NCBI RefSeq assembly: GCF_027887165.1 | Contig: NC_077228.1 | Location: 429,824,457-429,888,456, forward strand | DNA from: Monodelphis domestica | Taxonomy: Eukaryota > Chordata > Mammalia > Didelphimorphia > Didelphidae | Direction of reading: 5' to 3' | Length of the DNA: 64,000 nucleotides | Position numbers and translations under genes: made by a program | The notes under the pieces: generated by a model | What the model saw: the letters and a program-made list of their open reading frames with translations, nothing else | Told to the model about the DNA's origin: nothing | Databases searched by the model: none | Part shown: positions 22,115 to 33,384 of the stretch, one piece after another | Layout: each line of letters starts with the position of its first letter | Numbering within the stretch: the first letter of the stretch is position 1

Positions 22115-22880
22115 TCCCCCTGCCCCACTCCTATGGAACTTCATTAATGACAATTTCACTCTCTACTCTTTTGGCAGTTATTAACAGTATTGTTGGAGGC
22201 ATACTCTCTGACTTCATTGTTCTCTCCAGATGAATGGACAATGTTGTTTAACCTTATTTTTTAATACTAAGAACTATTTTGTTTGAGCAAAGTCATTATG
22301 TACCATAAATAATTATGTAAAGTAAAATCATGCAAGTAAATTAAAATTAATATTTAATCAGTCTTGAACCTATAAGAAAATAGTTTCACAAGGATTAAAT
22401 ATTTTTTCAGCAAGAATGGCCTATATTAATATATAATCTCACACATAAAATGGTTATCTATGAATTCTCTTCTCCAAGAAGTATCTGTTTGCATCAGGTG
22501 CTAGGCATTACTGTGATTTCTGTGATTAAACTGATCCAGTCTACCTGTTCCAAATAATAGCATCATTAAAGTGTCTGAAACATGAAAAAAAATTGCTCTT
22601 GACTATAGGTTCTGAAAAGCCAAGTTCTACTCAAACTCTTAGTCTTAGTTTCAGTTATCCTAGAGATGTAGAAATAGGTTTAAACTACATTTATGCCTTT
22701 CCTATCACCTTTGCAAGGTAAATTGGTACAGTAGGAAGGACACTGGAGCTGGCATCAGAATCTTTGAATAAAATCTTAGACCCAGACTAAGAGGAAGAAA
22801 ATATTAATAATTAAGATTCAAATGATGATTTTCCCATTTACTTACTCCCTATGGGACCTTGGCCAATTCCCCAATCTTGT
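22115..22880. other. Unassigned sequence
   Basis: No gene or clear repeat recognised. Confidence 0.35.
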
Positions 22881-22887
22881 CCCCAGT

Positions 22888-23096
22888 TTTTTTTTTTTTA
22901 AACCCTTACCTTCTGTCTTGGAGCCAATACTGTGTATTGGCTCCAAGGCAGAAGAGTGGTAAGGGCTAGGCAATGGGGGTTAAGTGACTTGCCCAGGGTC
23001 ACACAGCTGGGATGTGTCTGAGGCCAGATTTGAACCTAGGACCTCCCATCTCTAGGCCTGGCTCTCAATCCACTGAGCCACCCAGCTGCCCCTGTC
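22888..23096 (-). repeat. tRNA-derived SINE, group II, with perfect hairpin
   Basis: Antisense and well preserved: AAACCCTTACCTTCTGTCTT, AGTGACTTGCCCAGGGTC, GAGCCACCCAGCTGCCCC. Its tail contains CTTGGAGCCAATAC then TGT then GTATTGGCTCCAAG, a perfect 14-bp hairpin. Confidence 0.95.
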
Positions 23097-23249
23097 CCCA
23101 GTTTTTTAAACCTTGAAATGAGAAGTTTGAACAAGAGGATATCAGAGGTGGTGAGAAAAGTGTGTAGTGCTTTTTATTTTTTAAATATATGTATTATAGT
23201 ATGTGTTTTGTATATGTATATGTTTTGTATGTGATTTGGGTTTTTGTTT

Positions 23250-23530
23250 TAAAAGAACTGTGGGAGTAGAAACAGAAAAAAACAACAACTGCTTGATCAC
23301 ATGGGTTGATGAGATATGATTGGGGATGCAGACTCTAAATGATGACCCTAGTACAAATATTAATAATATGGAAATAGGACTTGATCAAGGACACGTGTAA
23401 AACCCAGTGGAATCGTTCATTGTCTATTGGAGGGAGTGTGAGGAGAGGGAAAAAGCATGAATCATGTAACCATGGAAAAATCTTCTAAATTAATTAAATA
23501 TATAAACTTAAAAAATAAATAAAAGTCTGT
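23250..23530 (+). repeat. L1 extreme 3' end
   Basis: ACTGTGGGAGTAGAAACAGA, ACAAATATTAATAATATGGA, AAAACCCAGTGGAATCG, AATCATGTAACCATGGAAAA match 37460-37720. Confidence 0.85.
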
Positions 23531-23544
23531 TCTATTGCAAAAAT

Positions 23545-23700
23545 AATCAAGTGGAACTAGGTTTAGAGTGATGATACATGTAAAACCCAGTGGAATTGCT
23601 TGTCCACTCCAGGAGGAGGGAGAGGAAACAACATCAGTCATGTAACTTTGCAAAACTTTGTGTAAATTTGTTACTGGAATAAATAAAAAGTAAAAAAAAA
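23545..23700 (+). repeat. Second L1 3' end in tandem
   Basis: ACATGTAAAACCCAGTGGAA, TTGCTTGTCCACTCCAGGAG and CAGTCATGTAACTTTGCAAA repeat the terminal part of the L1 just before it, in the same direction. Confidence 0.75.
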
Positions 23701-23882
23701 ATACCTTCTATTTTAGAATTAGTACTATTGGTTCCAAGCCAAAAGAACATAAGGGCATAGCAATTGAGGTTAAGTTGTTTGCCCAAGGTCACACAGCTAG
23801 GAAGTGTCTGAAGCCTGATTTGAACTCAGATCCTTTTGTCTCCAAGCTTCCTCTCTATCTACTGAGCCACCTAGCTACCCCA
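23700..23882 (-). repeat. tRNA-derived SINE, group II
   Basis: Antisense: ATACCTTCTATTTTAGAATT, GCCCAAGGTCACACAGCTAG, GAGCCACCTAGCTACCCC. Confidence 0.88.
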
Positions 23883-23884
23883 TG

Positions 23885-23975
23885 TGGTGCTTCTAAAGAA
23901 CCAGGTGAGGAGTCAAGAAGATCTGAAAGAAGATTTGCCTCCCACACAGGTGATGTGCAAGTCACCTAACCTCCT
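23885..23975 (+). repeat. SINE fragment
   Basis: GGTGAGGAGTCAAGAAGATC and GATGTGCAAGTCACCTAACC resemble the middle of a group I SINE. Weak. Confidence 0.4.
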
Positions 23976-23979
23976 AGCC

Positions 23980-25430
23980 CCCTCCCCCCCAACTAAGAGT
24001 ATACCTTGTAGAGCAGCTGCTGACCTGTACCAATAGAGGGGTTTTTCTCATCAAGGCAGAAGTTCCTGATGTTAATAAAATCACAAACCTAGTCCAAGAA
24101 AAAAAATAGTGTATTTTACAATTTGTTTTAAAAAATTATAATGGTTTTCAATTTTGCTTGAATAAATAAGCCAAGAAAGTTATTTGCATAGATTGTTTTC
24201 TAAAAAGTGGGGGATGCATGGCCATTTTTAAGAAATAAAGAAGTCAAGCATTGCTACACCAAGTTTGGAAACCCCTTAGAGTAACAAGCACACAGACATT
24301 TCTCTTGTTTAATATAAAAGGCCATTCATAGAGTTGAAATGCATGATCTGCAAGACTCTGTCTCTTTCCGACTCTAGCTGCTTTAGATGCTTTTAATAGG
24401 AAATTACATAGCCCAGATTTCTTTTTTCCCATGACCTTTTCATTCATCCCCCCACACCAACATACTAAAACAAGGCTAGTAAGTATCTAAGGTTACAGGT
24501 GGGGGATGCATAATTCACCCTCTAAAACAATGGCAGAGGTCTAAGAAAGAAATAAAAATTAGAGGAATATAAAGGAAGAGAAATCGCCTCTTCTCACTGT
24601 TCAGTGACACAATGAAATATCATAAAATAATTTAATTATCTCATTTCTTTAAATATCTAGAACCGGAGCAGTAACTATGGTAGGGCAGCTTGGACTTTGT
24701 TCAGGTGCTAATATCTGGAGATTACCATTTGGTGTGTACCAGAACCAGCTCATACTGACCAATATAACATTTGTATGCCTCATAAATGGGCTACAAATTA
24801 CTTTATTGTTTTGTTGATTGTCTACATTTAAGGCAATTTGGGAGAAAATGTTAATTATATAAATTAAACTTAAAAGTGTGTCATGAGTTTTGGAAAACTT
24901 GTAGTTAAACATTTACCAGCACATCCCTGTTGTCATTCTGACACTTCATGCCTTATGCCTCTGACCTCTGCAACTTTTCTTACTGTTAAAAAATGCCCCT
25001 TCATTCTAGATCTTTCTCTCTCATTCCTTGTGCCTTCTGTTGCATTCTCCCAAAGATGTCAAATTTTTTAGCATTCTCACCTGGTTCTCTCACACCCTCA
25101 GACTCAGCAATAGGGGGAGGAGTTGGTTGACAATCAAACTTTCCCTTTGCCCTTGGTCATTAATCCATTCCATCTGATAGAGAGCATTATTGTTGTCATA
25201 TATGAGAATTCAGTTTACTATCCATCTTTTCCAATAAATTAATGTCTGGCTCTCAATATTCTTTTTCACCATAATCTGATCTTGACCCTTCACTACTTCT
25301 CTTTAAACATCTTGGATTTCCAGTTTTTCATTCTCCAAGCACAAAATTGGTCAAATTCTTGTAACCCTCATCCCTACATATAAATGTTGGCTTTTCTTTG
25401 TTATATCCACTATAACTTAATTTTTTCCCC
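23980..25430. other. Unassigned sequence
   Basis: No gene or confident repeat. The minus frame 24649-24912 (87 codons) has no family features. Confidence 0.35.
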
Positions 25431-25439
25431 TTAATCCCC

Positions 25440-25625
25440 TGGGCTGGGTGGCTTCAGGGATCTCAATTTTCTTGACCCTTTTGGGGTCTTGGACCCCTTT
25501 GGCAATCTGATGAAGCCTACATACTCTTTTAAAAATGACTATATATATAATGTATGTATATATATGCATATATATAAAATATATAGTTTTACAAAGAAAA
25601 CAAATTATGGGATGTATTCTCTAAT
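25440..25625 (-). repeat. hAT-like DNA transposon remnant
   Basis: CTTGGACCCCTTTGGCAATC, TGATGAAGCCTACATACTC and AAGAAAACAAATTATGG are the complement of the family at 15637-15803. The middle carries an expanded (TA)n run at 25540-25582. Confidence 0.6.
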
Positions 25626-25629
25626 GGGT

Positions 25630-26080
25630 TAATTCTAAAAGTTCAAACTTAAACTTGTAACAGCCAGGAAGGATGCAGTGCTTCAAACACTAGACTACTA
25701 CTGAGGCAGTGAGCAGTATGAGAAGAGTATGAGTAGAAATTGGCAGACTGCTGAGGTGGTCTTCTATCCTTTTTTCACTAAGAATTATGGTGTGATACCT
25801 AGTTTCATTTCTCTTCTCATTCTTATCCTTTTAATTGAAACCACTGGATACCACTTTTGTTGATTTGAGGTGGTAAGCGGGAGGTGAAGGTGGGAGTGAG
25901 TCTAGGTTACTTCTTATTTCATTACTGTGAATTTCGTTTATATTAGTTAATTTTTGGTCCACTCTTTTAAGCAAGTACCATCTCTTTCTCCTCCTACCTT
26001 ACCCCAGCTCTGCTCACCTACTGAACCTTTGATGGTGGACATTAGGTCTGGATATGTCTAGTAATAAATTCAGATATCAA
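25630..26080. other. Unassigned sequence
   Basis: Nothing recognised. Confidence 0.3.
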
Positions 26081-26087
26081 CAAAGGC

Positions 26088-27098
26088 ATCTAATTGATAC
26101 AGTAAATTTAACACTACACCTAGTGTCAGTAAAACTGGAGTTCAAATCCAATCTCACACACTTACTGGCTGTTTGACACTAGCCAACTCACTTAGCCTAC
26201 TTTTTGTCTCAGCTTCCTTATTTGTAAAAATGGGAAAATAATAATACCTATCTCCCAGGATTGCTGTGAGGATCAGATAAGATATTTGTAAAATTCTTTA
26301 TAAATTTTAATTTAAAAATTTTAAGTTAAATTTTATTTCAATTACATGTATAAATATTTTTCGACAATTGTTTTTTGACATTTTGAGATTAAAATTCTCT
26401 CCCTTTTCCCTTTCCCCCTTCCAGAGGTGGTAAATCATCTGATATATATTATACCAGTGCTTTCATGAAATATGTATTTGCATATTCCCCATATCATGAT
26501 TGAAGACACATACCACATAAACAATACAAAAAATTCATGAAGGAAATAAAGTGAAGGATGGCATGCTTTGATCTGCAATCAGATCCCAACAGTTCCTTCT
26601 TGGTGTGGGTAGTATTTTTATTTTTTATCATGAACTCCTTAGGTTACCTTGGATCCCTAATTTGTTGATAATAGTTGACTCCTTCACAGTTGATCATCAT
26701 ACAATATTTCTGTTACTATATACACTGTCCTCCTGGTTCTGCTCACTTCACTTTGTATCAGTTCATGTAAGTGTTTCCAATTTTTTTCCGAACTCATCCT
26801 GTTCACCATTTCTTATAGTGCTGTAGTTTTTCATTACAACCATATACCACAGCTTGTTCAGCCATTCCCCAACTAATGGACACTTCCTCAGTTTATAAAT
26901 TTTTCTATGAAAAGATCAGCTAAAAATATTTTTAAACAAGTAGGTCCTTTCCCCCTATCCTTGATCTCTTTGGGATATAGCTTCTGTCGTGGTATTTCTG
27001 GGTCAAAGGGTGTGCATAGTTTTATGGCCCTTTAGGCATGGTTCCAAATTTCTGCAAACTATAAAACACGATGTAAATGCTAGCTGTTATTATTAACA
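26088..27098 (+). repeat. MIR/THER1 core-SINE split by L1
   Basis: Sense SINE at 26088-26305 (TGGAGTTCAAATCCAATCTC, CAGGATTGCTGTGAGGATCA) resumes at 27056-27098 (GCAAACTATAAAACACG, GTAAATGCTAGCTGTTATTA). The L1 insertion separates them. Confidence 0.75.
26320..27052 (-). repeat. L1 3' end nested in MIR/THER1
   Basis: Antisense L1 3' UTR and ORF2 end: TTTGATCTGCAATCAGATCC, TTGTTCAGCCATTCCCCAAC, CTTTGGGATATAGC, GGTCAAAGGGTGTGCATAG. AAAATTCT / AAATTTCT at the two edges look like a worn target duplication. Confidence 0.85.
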
Positions 27099-27099
27099 A

Positions 27100-27355
27100 A
27101 GAAGCCTCAGAGTGTGGCTCCACTGAGAAGAGCTAAAGACATGGATTTTACAGATGTGATATTATCAGCAAGTTTGTTGGCCAGAAGCCAATATAGCTCT
27201 TATTAATTGTCAATGGCCAGAAAATCCAGGCCTCTGCATGGCAACACAAAGATGAACAGGGCAATGTGGAAAGAAGAAAAATAAAGACTGAGACAATGGA
27301 TATCAGAAATGTTGAATGAGAATAGGAGGTAGAAAGTGGTTATGAGGAATGAACA
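27100..27355. other. Unassigned sequence
   Basis: Nothing recognised. Confidence 0.3.
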
Positions 27356-27357
27356 TA

Positions 27358-27510
27358 TATTCTGAATTTGGAATCAGAAAACCTGGCTATATTCATGTAT
27401 AATCTTGGGCAAGTCAGTTATTCTCTCAGTTTCCTCATCTGTAAAATGAGGAAGTTGAAATAGATGATCTCTGAGATCCCTTCTGGCACCTTAAATCTAT
27501 GCTAATAAAA
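27358..27510 (+). repeat. MIR core-SINE
   Basis: TTGGGCAAGTCAGTTATTCT, CCTCATCTGTAAAATGAGGA, GATGATCTCTGAGATCCCTT; sense MIR. Confidence 0.85.
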
Positions 27511-27539
27511 CAGTAAAGGGGAAAATTAACAAGACCAGT

Positions 27540-27690
27540 CAAGTAGCAGAAAGAGGTATGAGGAAGGAGGAGGAAGAGTGTACGGGTAGAGAGAGAGAGA
27601 AGTGTTGAGGAGACAGACAGAGATAGAGATGGAGACATAGAGAGGAAGAAGGAAAAAGGGAGGGAGTTGAAGAGAGGAGAGACAGAGAAG
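27540..27690 (+). repeat. GA-rich low-complexity tract
   Basis: Purine-rich run of GAGA and GGAAG units; gives a false Ser/Leu-rich frame on the minus strand. Confidence 0.85.
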
Positions 27691-27834
27691 AGTGTTGCAG
27701 GAATTATTAGTATAGTGGCAGGTGAATCAAATACTCTTTAAAAGCTCTGAGGGCATTTACCAATACAAATTCAACAGGAAATCCCAGCATCTCTCTCATT
27801 CCTGTGATATGGAAATCATTTTAAAAGACTGATA

Positions 27835-27940
27835 TATATCAATTTAAGGTCGCCAAGGAATTCAGCTATGTAATTCCTAAATGAAAACTCAAGTCAGCAA
27901 TCAACCTTTTATGGAGTTTTTAATTACCAACAGTAGGAAG

Positions 27941-27995
<55 letters not shown>

Positions 27996-28517
27996 GGGAG
28001 AGAGAGGGGAGAGAAGGGAATAGGGCTTAAATACCCATTCTGCTTAGGCTGGGCCAAAGGCCCAAGGCCTTGGATAGCCGAGGCAAAGAAAAGAGATCAG
28101 TCTCTATCACTCATGTGACCAAAATGGAGAAACAGTCTCAGGGCCTCCACTCCAAGCACCAGGCTCCAACAACCACACTCACCCTCCACACAGGAAGTCC
28201 CAGTCTCCTCAGCTGTCCTCTACCTCACTTCCTGTGTCTCCCCTGTGCCAATGGTGGCTCTAGCTTAACCCAGGACTGCCCAGAGGTCTGTCCCCTTTGC
28301 ACATGTCTGTTGAAGGTCTTATTTTCAAATAATTAAATCTTGAGCTTTGCTGCAGCCCTTTCTAAATCCTGTTACCTTGAGTAGGGTGGAGATTGTAGTT
28401 TCCAAGACCTGATTCTGTCATTCCAAGTATCTCTATTGTTATTGATCAGGAAATAGCCAAATCCCATCCTCTAAAGAATGGTTTGAACAGGGTTGAGTAG
28501 TTTTGAAATTCACATTC
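27835..28517 (-). mobile_element. Solo LTR, family A, diverged copy
   Basis: Collinear with 1700-2438 and 40610-41352: GTCGCCAAGGAATTC, TTTTATGGAGTTTTTAATTA, a GA-rich run, TCACTTCCTGTGTCTC, CAATGGTGGCTCTAGCTTAA, GCACATGTCTGTTG, and an end near GAAATTCACA. It carries expanded (GT)n and (GA)n at 27944-27990. More diverged than the other copies, so probably older. Broken; no internal sequence adjoins. Confidence 0.65.
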
Positions 28518-28519
28518 CA

Positions 28520-28855
28520 CAATCTTATCTGTGCTATAGCACTGTAACTGATATTCATAATGGAGACCTTGAGACATCAAGTAATGATTGGATTTTACTC
28601 AGTGAACACTACAGTTCCCCAAGCTTTTGAAGGAGAATCTTTTTTATTTCTTATAAATTTAGGGGTCAGAGATTTTGGGAGATTAATGTTGTCTCTGCAA
28701 GTCAGTGAACCAAGCCTGAATTATTACTTTAATTTTATTTGTATTCTGATTGATGCTTCAAATATAGCCAAGTTGGAGAACTGCAGTTAGTTGTCTAAAT
28801 CCCCTTCTCAGGGAGTTCACATCATCATAGTTTTATCAATTTAGTTACAAGATTC
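28520..28855. other. Unassigned sequence
   Basis: A 76-codon frame (28560-28790) has no family features. Nothing recognised. Confidence 0.3.
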
Positions 28856-28859
28856 ATTG

Positions 28860-29210
28860 GAATAAAATCAAATCAACAAGTATTTCTTAAGGGTCTAACA
28901 GCCCCTTTTCTGGAGGAACTTTCAATCTGTTGGGGGAGAACATGCAAACAGATTTGGACTGGGAGCTCCTTGAGAGCACACACTCAATGTAGAAGACACC
29001 CAATATATAAAATGAATTGGTGATAATGACAGAAAGGAAGGCACTGGCATTAGGGTGGAAAGTGGCCTGCCAAAAGGGGGATTTTAGCTGTAAATTGAAG
29101 GAAGGAAGGGAAGGAAGGACATGGAGATAGAGATGAAGAAAGAAAAAATTTAAGACATGGGGAAAGTCATTCAAAATGTAGAGTTGGAAGACAGAATATC
29201 ATGTAGCAAG
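28860..29210 (-). repeat. L2 3' end
   Basis: CAACAAGTATTTCTTAAGGG, then GGGATTTTAGCTGTAAATTG and GAAGGAAGGGAAGG, in antisense L2 order. Confidence 0.65.
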
Positions 29211-29224
29211 GAGACTTACTGAAT

Positions 29225-29345
29225 CATTAGAGGCTGCGTTGAAACCCCTCATTTTACAGATGTGTATACTGAGGCACAGAGAAGTTATATGACTTGCTGA
29301 GGTCATACATCTAATGTCTAAGCTAAGATTTGAATTCAGTTCTTT
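29225..29345 (-). repeat. MIR core-SINE
   Basis: CCCCTCATTTTACAGATGTG, TACTGAGGCACAGAGAAG; antisense MIR. Confidence 0.8.
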
Positions 29346-30420
29346 TTTAAAAATATTTTTCCTAATTACATGTCAATATAATTTAAAAATAATCTTTTCC
29401 TGATGTTTTCTGACATTCTGACATCCATGTTCTCTCTCTCCTTTCCACTGGTAATATGATATAGACTGTGCAAATTGTAATAGATAATAATGAGGAGGTA
29501 TATTTGATGGGTAAATGATAACTAACAGATCAAGCAGTTATCTTATTTCTTCTGTCTACCCTCCTCCTTCTATACCTCCCTTCCTCCCATTTCCTCCCTC
29601 TTCAGCCTCTTCAGTTTCCCTCCCCCTTGTCTTCTTCTTCCTACTAAATCACTCAGGATGAGTTTGTGGTGTCTCAAATGAAAATACTTTCTCTCTTCTT
29701 TATTGAAAGTAAGGGTTTATTTGGGGATGACAGGAAAAGATAGAGAATGGAGGTAAGAGGGTTGGAGATTTCCCTATGCTACAGGTTGGAGGATGTTACT
29801 TGGAATGATTGATAGGTCTGGCAGTTTAGTCACTAATCATAAACAGAGCAAGCCAAAAGGGATTATCCAAGTCCAAGAGATAAATCAGCTCCTCCTTCCC
29901 TGGTATATGACAACCAGCAGAAGACAGGTCCAGAGTTCAGCCACAGTTAGCTTTTGCCTTCAACTGTTTCCCAGTAACATTCCAAATGAAAATTAAGTTT
30001 TGACTGACAGGTCACCACTCAGCCATTGCTTCTTCCTTTTGCATGCTTTCCCAATTCCTCTTTGACAATATATTATTATATAATACACATTTTCCTGTTC
30101 ATCATGTTGTGACCCAAGATACATATTGGTTATACTAGAAAATTCATAGAAGAAATAAATGGAAGAAAGGTATACTTCCATCTGCATTCTGGATCCGTCA
30201 GTTCCTTCTGTGGCAATGGGTAGCCTTTTTAGTCATGAGTCTTTCAGAGTTTTGCATTGCTGATAATAGTTGTCATTCACAGTTAATTATCATACCTTAT
30301 TGCTGTTACTGTAGACAACAGTCTTCTGGTTCTTCTTACTTTACTTTGCATCATTTCATATAAGTCTTTCTGGTTTTTTTGTGGTCATTCTTTTCATCAG
30401 AATTCATTTTTTGGGACACT
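29345..30420 (-). repeat. L1 3' UTR split by an LTR
   Basis: Antisense L1 at 29345-29466 and again at 30068-30420 (TTCCATCTGCATTCTGGATC, CAGTTCCTTCTGTGG, TTAGTCATGAGTCTTTCAG, ATATAAGTCTTTCTGG). Confidence 0.75.
29467..30067 (-). mobile_element. Probable solo LTR, nested in L1
   Basis: About 600 bp with TGT...ACA ends, interrupting a recognisable L1. On the minus strand it has AATAAACC and AATAAAG polyadenylation-type signals near 29695-29725, as an LTR would. No clear target duplication. Retroviral class unassigned; broken fossil. Confidence 0.5.
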
Positions 30421-30449
30421 AAGTCCAGTGACCTATACTTTGGTCCAAA

Positions 30450-30552
30450 TTTCAGTAGTATTTTGGAGCTTCATAAGGTTTTCAAGGTGCTTTAGGGGTT
30501 ATTTTAGCCTCAATTTATAGAAGAAGAAATTGAAGGTTAGAATGATTGAGTA
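30450..30552 (-). repeat. MIR fragment
   Basis: GGTTATTTTAGCCTCAATTT then AGAAGAAATTGAAGGTTAG; antisense MIR. Confidence 0.6.
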
Positions 30553-30584
30553 TTCATTTTAAATGTATTCAAAAGGCAAGGAAA

Positions 30585-30738
30585 GGGACAGCTACATACC
30601 ACAGTAAACAGAGTGCTAGGCTTGGAGTCAGGAGGACTTCGATTCAAATGTGGCCTCAAGACACTTCTCAGCTTGTAATCCTATGCAAGTCACTTCACCC
30701 CAATTGTCTAGTCCTTGCTTCTCTTCTCTCTTAGAATT
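30585..30738 (+). repeat. tRNA-derived SINE, group II, 3' truncated
   Basis: GGACAGCTACATACCACAGT, GAGTGCTAGGCTTGGAGTCA, TTCGATTCAAATGTGGCCTC, CAAGTCACTTCACCCC. Stops where L1 5' UTR sequence begins. Confidence 0.85.
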
Positions 30739-30739
30739 C

Positions 30740-31655
30740 ATAAGAAGAGGCAGAGTCAAGATAGTAGTTTAGAAACAGCAAAAGTCAAGTCTTCTGTGAA
30801 AACCCTTTCAAACCAATCAAAAACAAGGTGCTTTGAGGGGGACACAAAACCAAATCCAACAACAGGACAAAGCTCAGGGTCCCTCCTGCTCTATTGAACT
30901 TAAAAGGTACGCAGAGAAGGTTGAATTCTCAGGTTTAAGGAAAAGAAAGAAGGAAGGTCCCAGGACCCTTCCTCCACCTATTGTGTTGAGACTTAGGTAT
31001 TTGCTGGGATCTCAGGGTAAGGGCTCCAGCCCAGAGGGAGTGCCTTGCTACCACAGCTACTCGAGACTCAGGGCTCTGACCACAACTGGTAGGGAGGCAG
31101 CTAGAGGAGAGGGGCAGAGAGGAGGGCAGCCTGGTCCTAGCCTTCAGCCAGCACTTCTCCATCATGGGCCTCTGGAGGTTTGGCCTCAGGGCACATCCAG
31201 CTGGGTGGATCAGCTCAACCTGCTTAATCCAATCTATCAACAGTGTAGATAAAAAGCCTTCAGAGGGCAGAGAAGCTCAATCCCTAACACCCCTCTCCCA
31301 CCTACTGAGCTGAGACCTGCAGTAAGAATCTGGCTGACTGGGATCCCAGGGCAAAGGTGGTAAAAGCTGCAACTGCTACAGAGTCCTCTGGTGCCACCAC
31401 TCTGACCTGGCAGTTGGCAGGGAGGTAGCTGACAGAGAGGAGTAGAGAGGAGAATGAGGGTAACTACCTTCAGCCTCCACTCCTTCACCTTCACCTTCCA
31501 CTTCTGTTGGCAGCTGAGGAAGATCTGACCTCAGGGCTCATTAGTACAACAGGTCATCTCTATCAGCCTAATCCAGTTAATCAGCAGAACAGAGAAGAAG
31601 CCTCCTCAGGACAGAATAGCCCAAACCCACAGATCCAGCAAATAAACAATGGAGC
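30740..31655 (+). repeat. L1 5' UTR with two tandem monomers
   Basis: Starts AGAGGCAGAGTCAAGATAGT, like the GGAGCCAAGATGG head of mammalian L1s. A block of about 325-345 bases then occurs twice (about 30945-31280 and 31281-31625). Matched pairs: CCTATTGTGTTGAGAC / CCTACTGAGCTGAGAC, GGGATCTCAGGGTAAGG / GGGATCCCAGGGCAAAGG, GGGAGGCAGCT / GGGAGGTAGCT, GCTTAATCCAAT / GCCTAATCCAGT. The longest frame in the window (30833-31252, 139 codons) lies here and is a by-product. Ends near CAGATCCAGCAAATAAACAA, abutting inverted L1 sequence. Confidence 0.75.
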
Positions 31656-32312
31656 TTCTTTTGACAACATATGATAGGGTTCTGGTTTTTAATCCATTCT
31701 GCTACCTGCTTCCTTTTTATTGGTGAGTTCATCCTATTCACATTCATAGTGTATTCCCTTTCATTTTGACTTCCTCCTTTGATTCTGACTTTTCTCTTAT
31801 CCCTCTTATCTTCATCTCCAACTTTTCATTTTTTGTCAGTCCCCCTGTTTTCCCTCCCTAATGTTGCTCCCTTTCTGACCCCCTCTTCTCTTATTTATTC
31901 CCCTTTTACTATAGTGCCTTTTAAACAATACCCCAACTCTCCCTCCCTTGTATTGCTCTCCCTTCCCCACCAGCCTATTTATTACCCTTCTACTTCTCTA
32001 TAGGGCACAATACAATTCTCTGCCACAATGGATCTGATTGTTCTTCCATCTCTGAGTCAATTTCAATGCACATATGATTTAAGTATTACCTGTTACGAAC
32101 CTCTTCCACCCTTCCATTGTATTGGTCTTCTCCCCTCATCCTCTCATGTGCTTCTTTATGAAATATATTTATCCCATTTTGTCCCTTTTCCTATCTCTCT
32201 TAGTATTATCCTCTTTTTTACCCCTAGTTTTTTGTATCTTTTTTTTGACATATCATCCTATACAGCTTATCTCTATACACTCTTGGTATACTTCTTCTAG
32301 CTACCCTGATGA
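31656..32312 (-). repeat. Inverted L1 piece: ORF2 start and upstream spacer
   Basis: Read on the minus strand, 31660-31755 encodes the start of an L1 endonuclease (NSPIKRKQVAEWIKNQNP followed by ICC), the conserved NSPIKR...WIK...P..CC region near the N-terminus of ORF2. Beyond it (to about 32312) is AG-rich sequence that fits the L1 spacer before ORF2. It lies opposite in strand to the L1 5' UTR on its left and the L1 3' part on its right. Confidence 0.7.
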
Positions 32313-33384
32313 TAATAACATGGAAGGAGAAATTTGTAGCTAGGAAAGAACATGGTATATGGGTTGTAGACACTGGGAAACCACTCTTACAAAGAGATTT
32401 TTACACCTACTTGTGTCAAACCATACATAAAAAAAGGTCATTTTGGTATACAAACTGTTGTGGATTCTGTAAAGAGAGAGTGGGTAGCACAAGGAATAAG
32501 TACTGTTGCAAATAGGATCTGTAATAGCTGTTCTGTTTGCCAAAAGTTCAATCAAAGTGCATTCAGAAAGAAAGGTTTAGGTGGTAGGCCTTTGGCATAT
32601 TGTCCATTTGAGAGTTTGCAAATAGACTATATAAGCATGCCAAAAGCTGGAAGATAAAAGTTTGCCTTGTAATTGTAGATCAATTAGCAAAATGGCCTGA
32701 AGCATTTCCATCTAATACAAATATAGCTGGTTTTGTGGTGAAAGTGTTGCTTAGGGAAATTGTTCCTAAATTTGGTGTTCTAATTACCATAGACTCAGAC
32801 AGAGGATCTCATTTTACTCAAGATATTCTGAAAAGAGTCTATGAGAATCTATGAATAACACCCAAGTTTCATGTTCCTTATCATCCACAAAGTTCAGGTC
32901 AAGTGGAACATTTGAACAGGGAACTCAAGACTATGGTGGGGAAAATTTGTGCTGAGACTCATAAAAAATGGTCATATATTTTTTGCACAGCTTTGTTTTT
33001 CCTGTGTACAATACCTAGAGTAGATTTGCATGTATCATCTTATGAAATGTTATTTGGTCATGCTCCATTGCAAGCAAAAATTTGTAAGGCTGTTTATACA
33101 TCTTTCATGGGGGGAGAGTGTCAAATTGCTTCATATTTAATTGCTTTACAACAAAGGCTTAGAGAATTGTATGATATGGGAGTATTGATTAAATTTGGTC
33201 CATTGGGTTAAACTCTCTCCATAATTTCCAACCAGGTGATATGGTATATGTGAAAAATTTTGCCAAAACATGAGCTATGCAAGAAAGTTGGGTTGGTCCT
33301 TATACTAGTGTATTAATTTAACCTATATCAGTGAAAGTATTAGAAAGAGATTTGTGGTTCCATTATTCTCATGTAAAATTAGCT

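Noticed and set aside
21817-22233. Ser/Leu-rich membrane-like frames
   Set aside because: Products of a CT microsatellite; hydrophobic look is an artefact of TCT and CTT codons.
30833-31252. 139-codon open frame, the longest in the window
   Set aside because: Lies wholly in the L1 5' UTR, crosses a monomer junction, and has no protein-family features.
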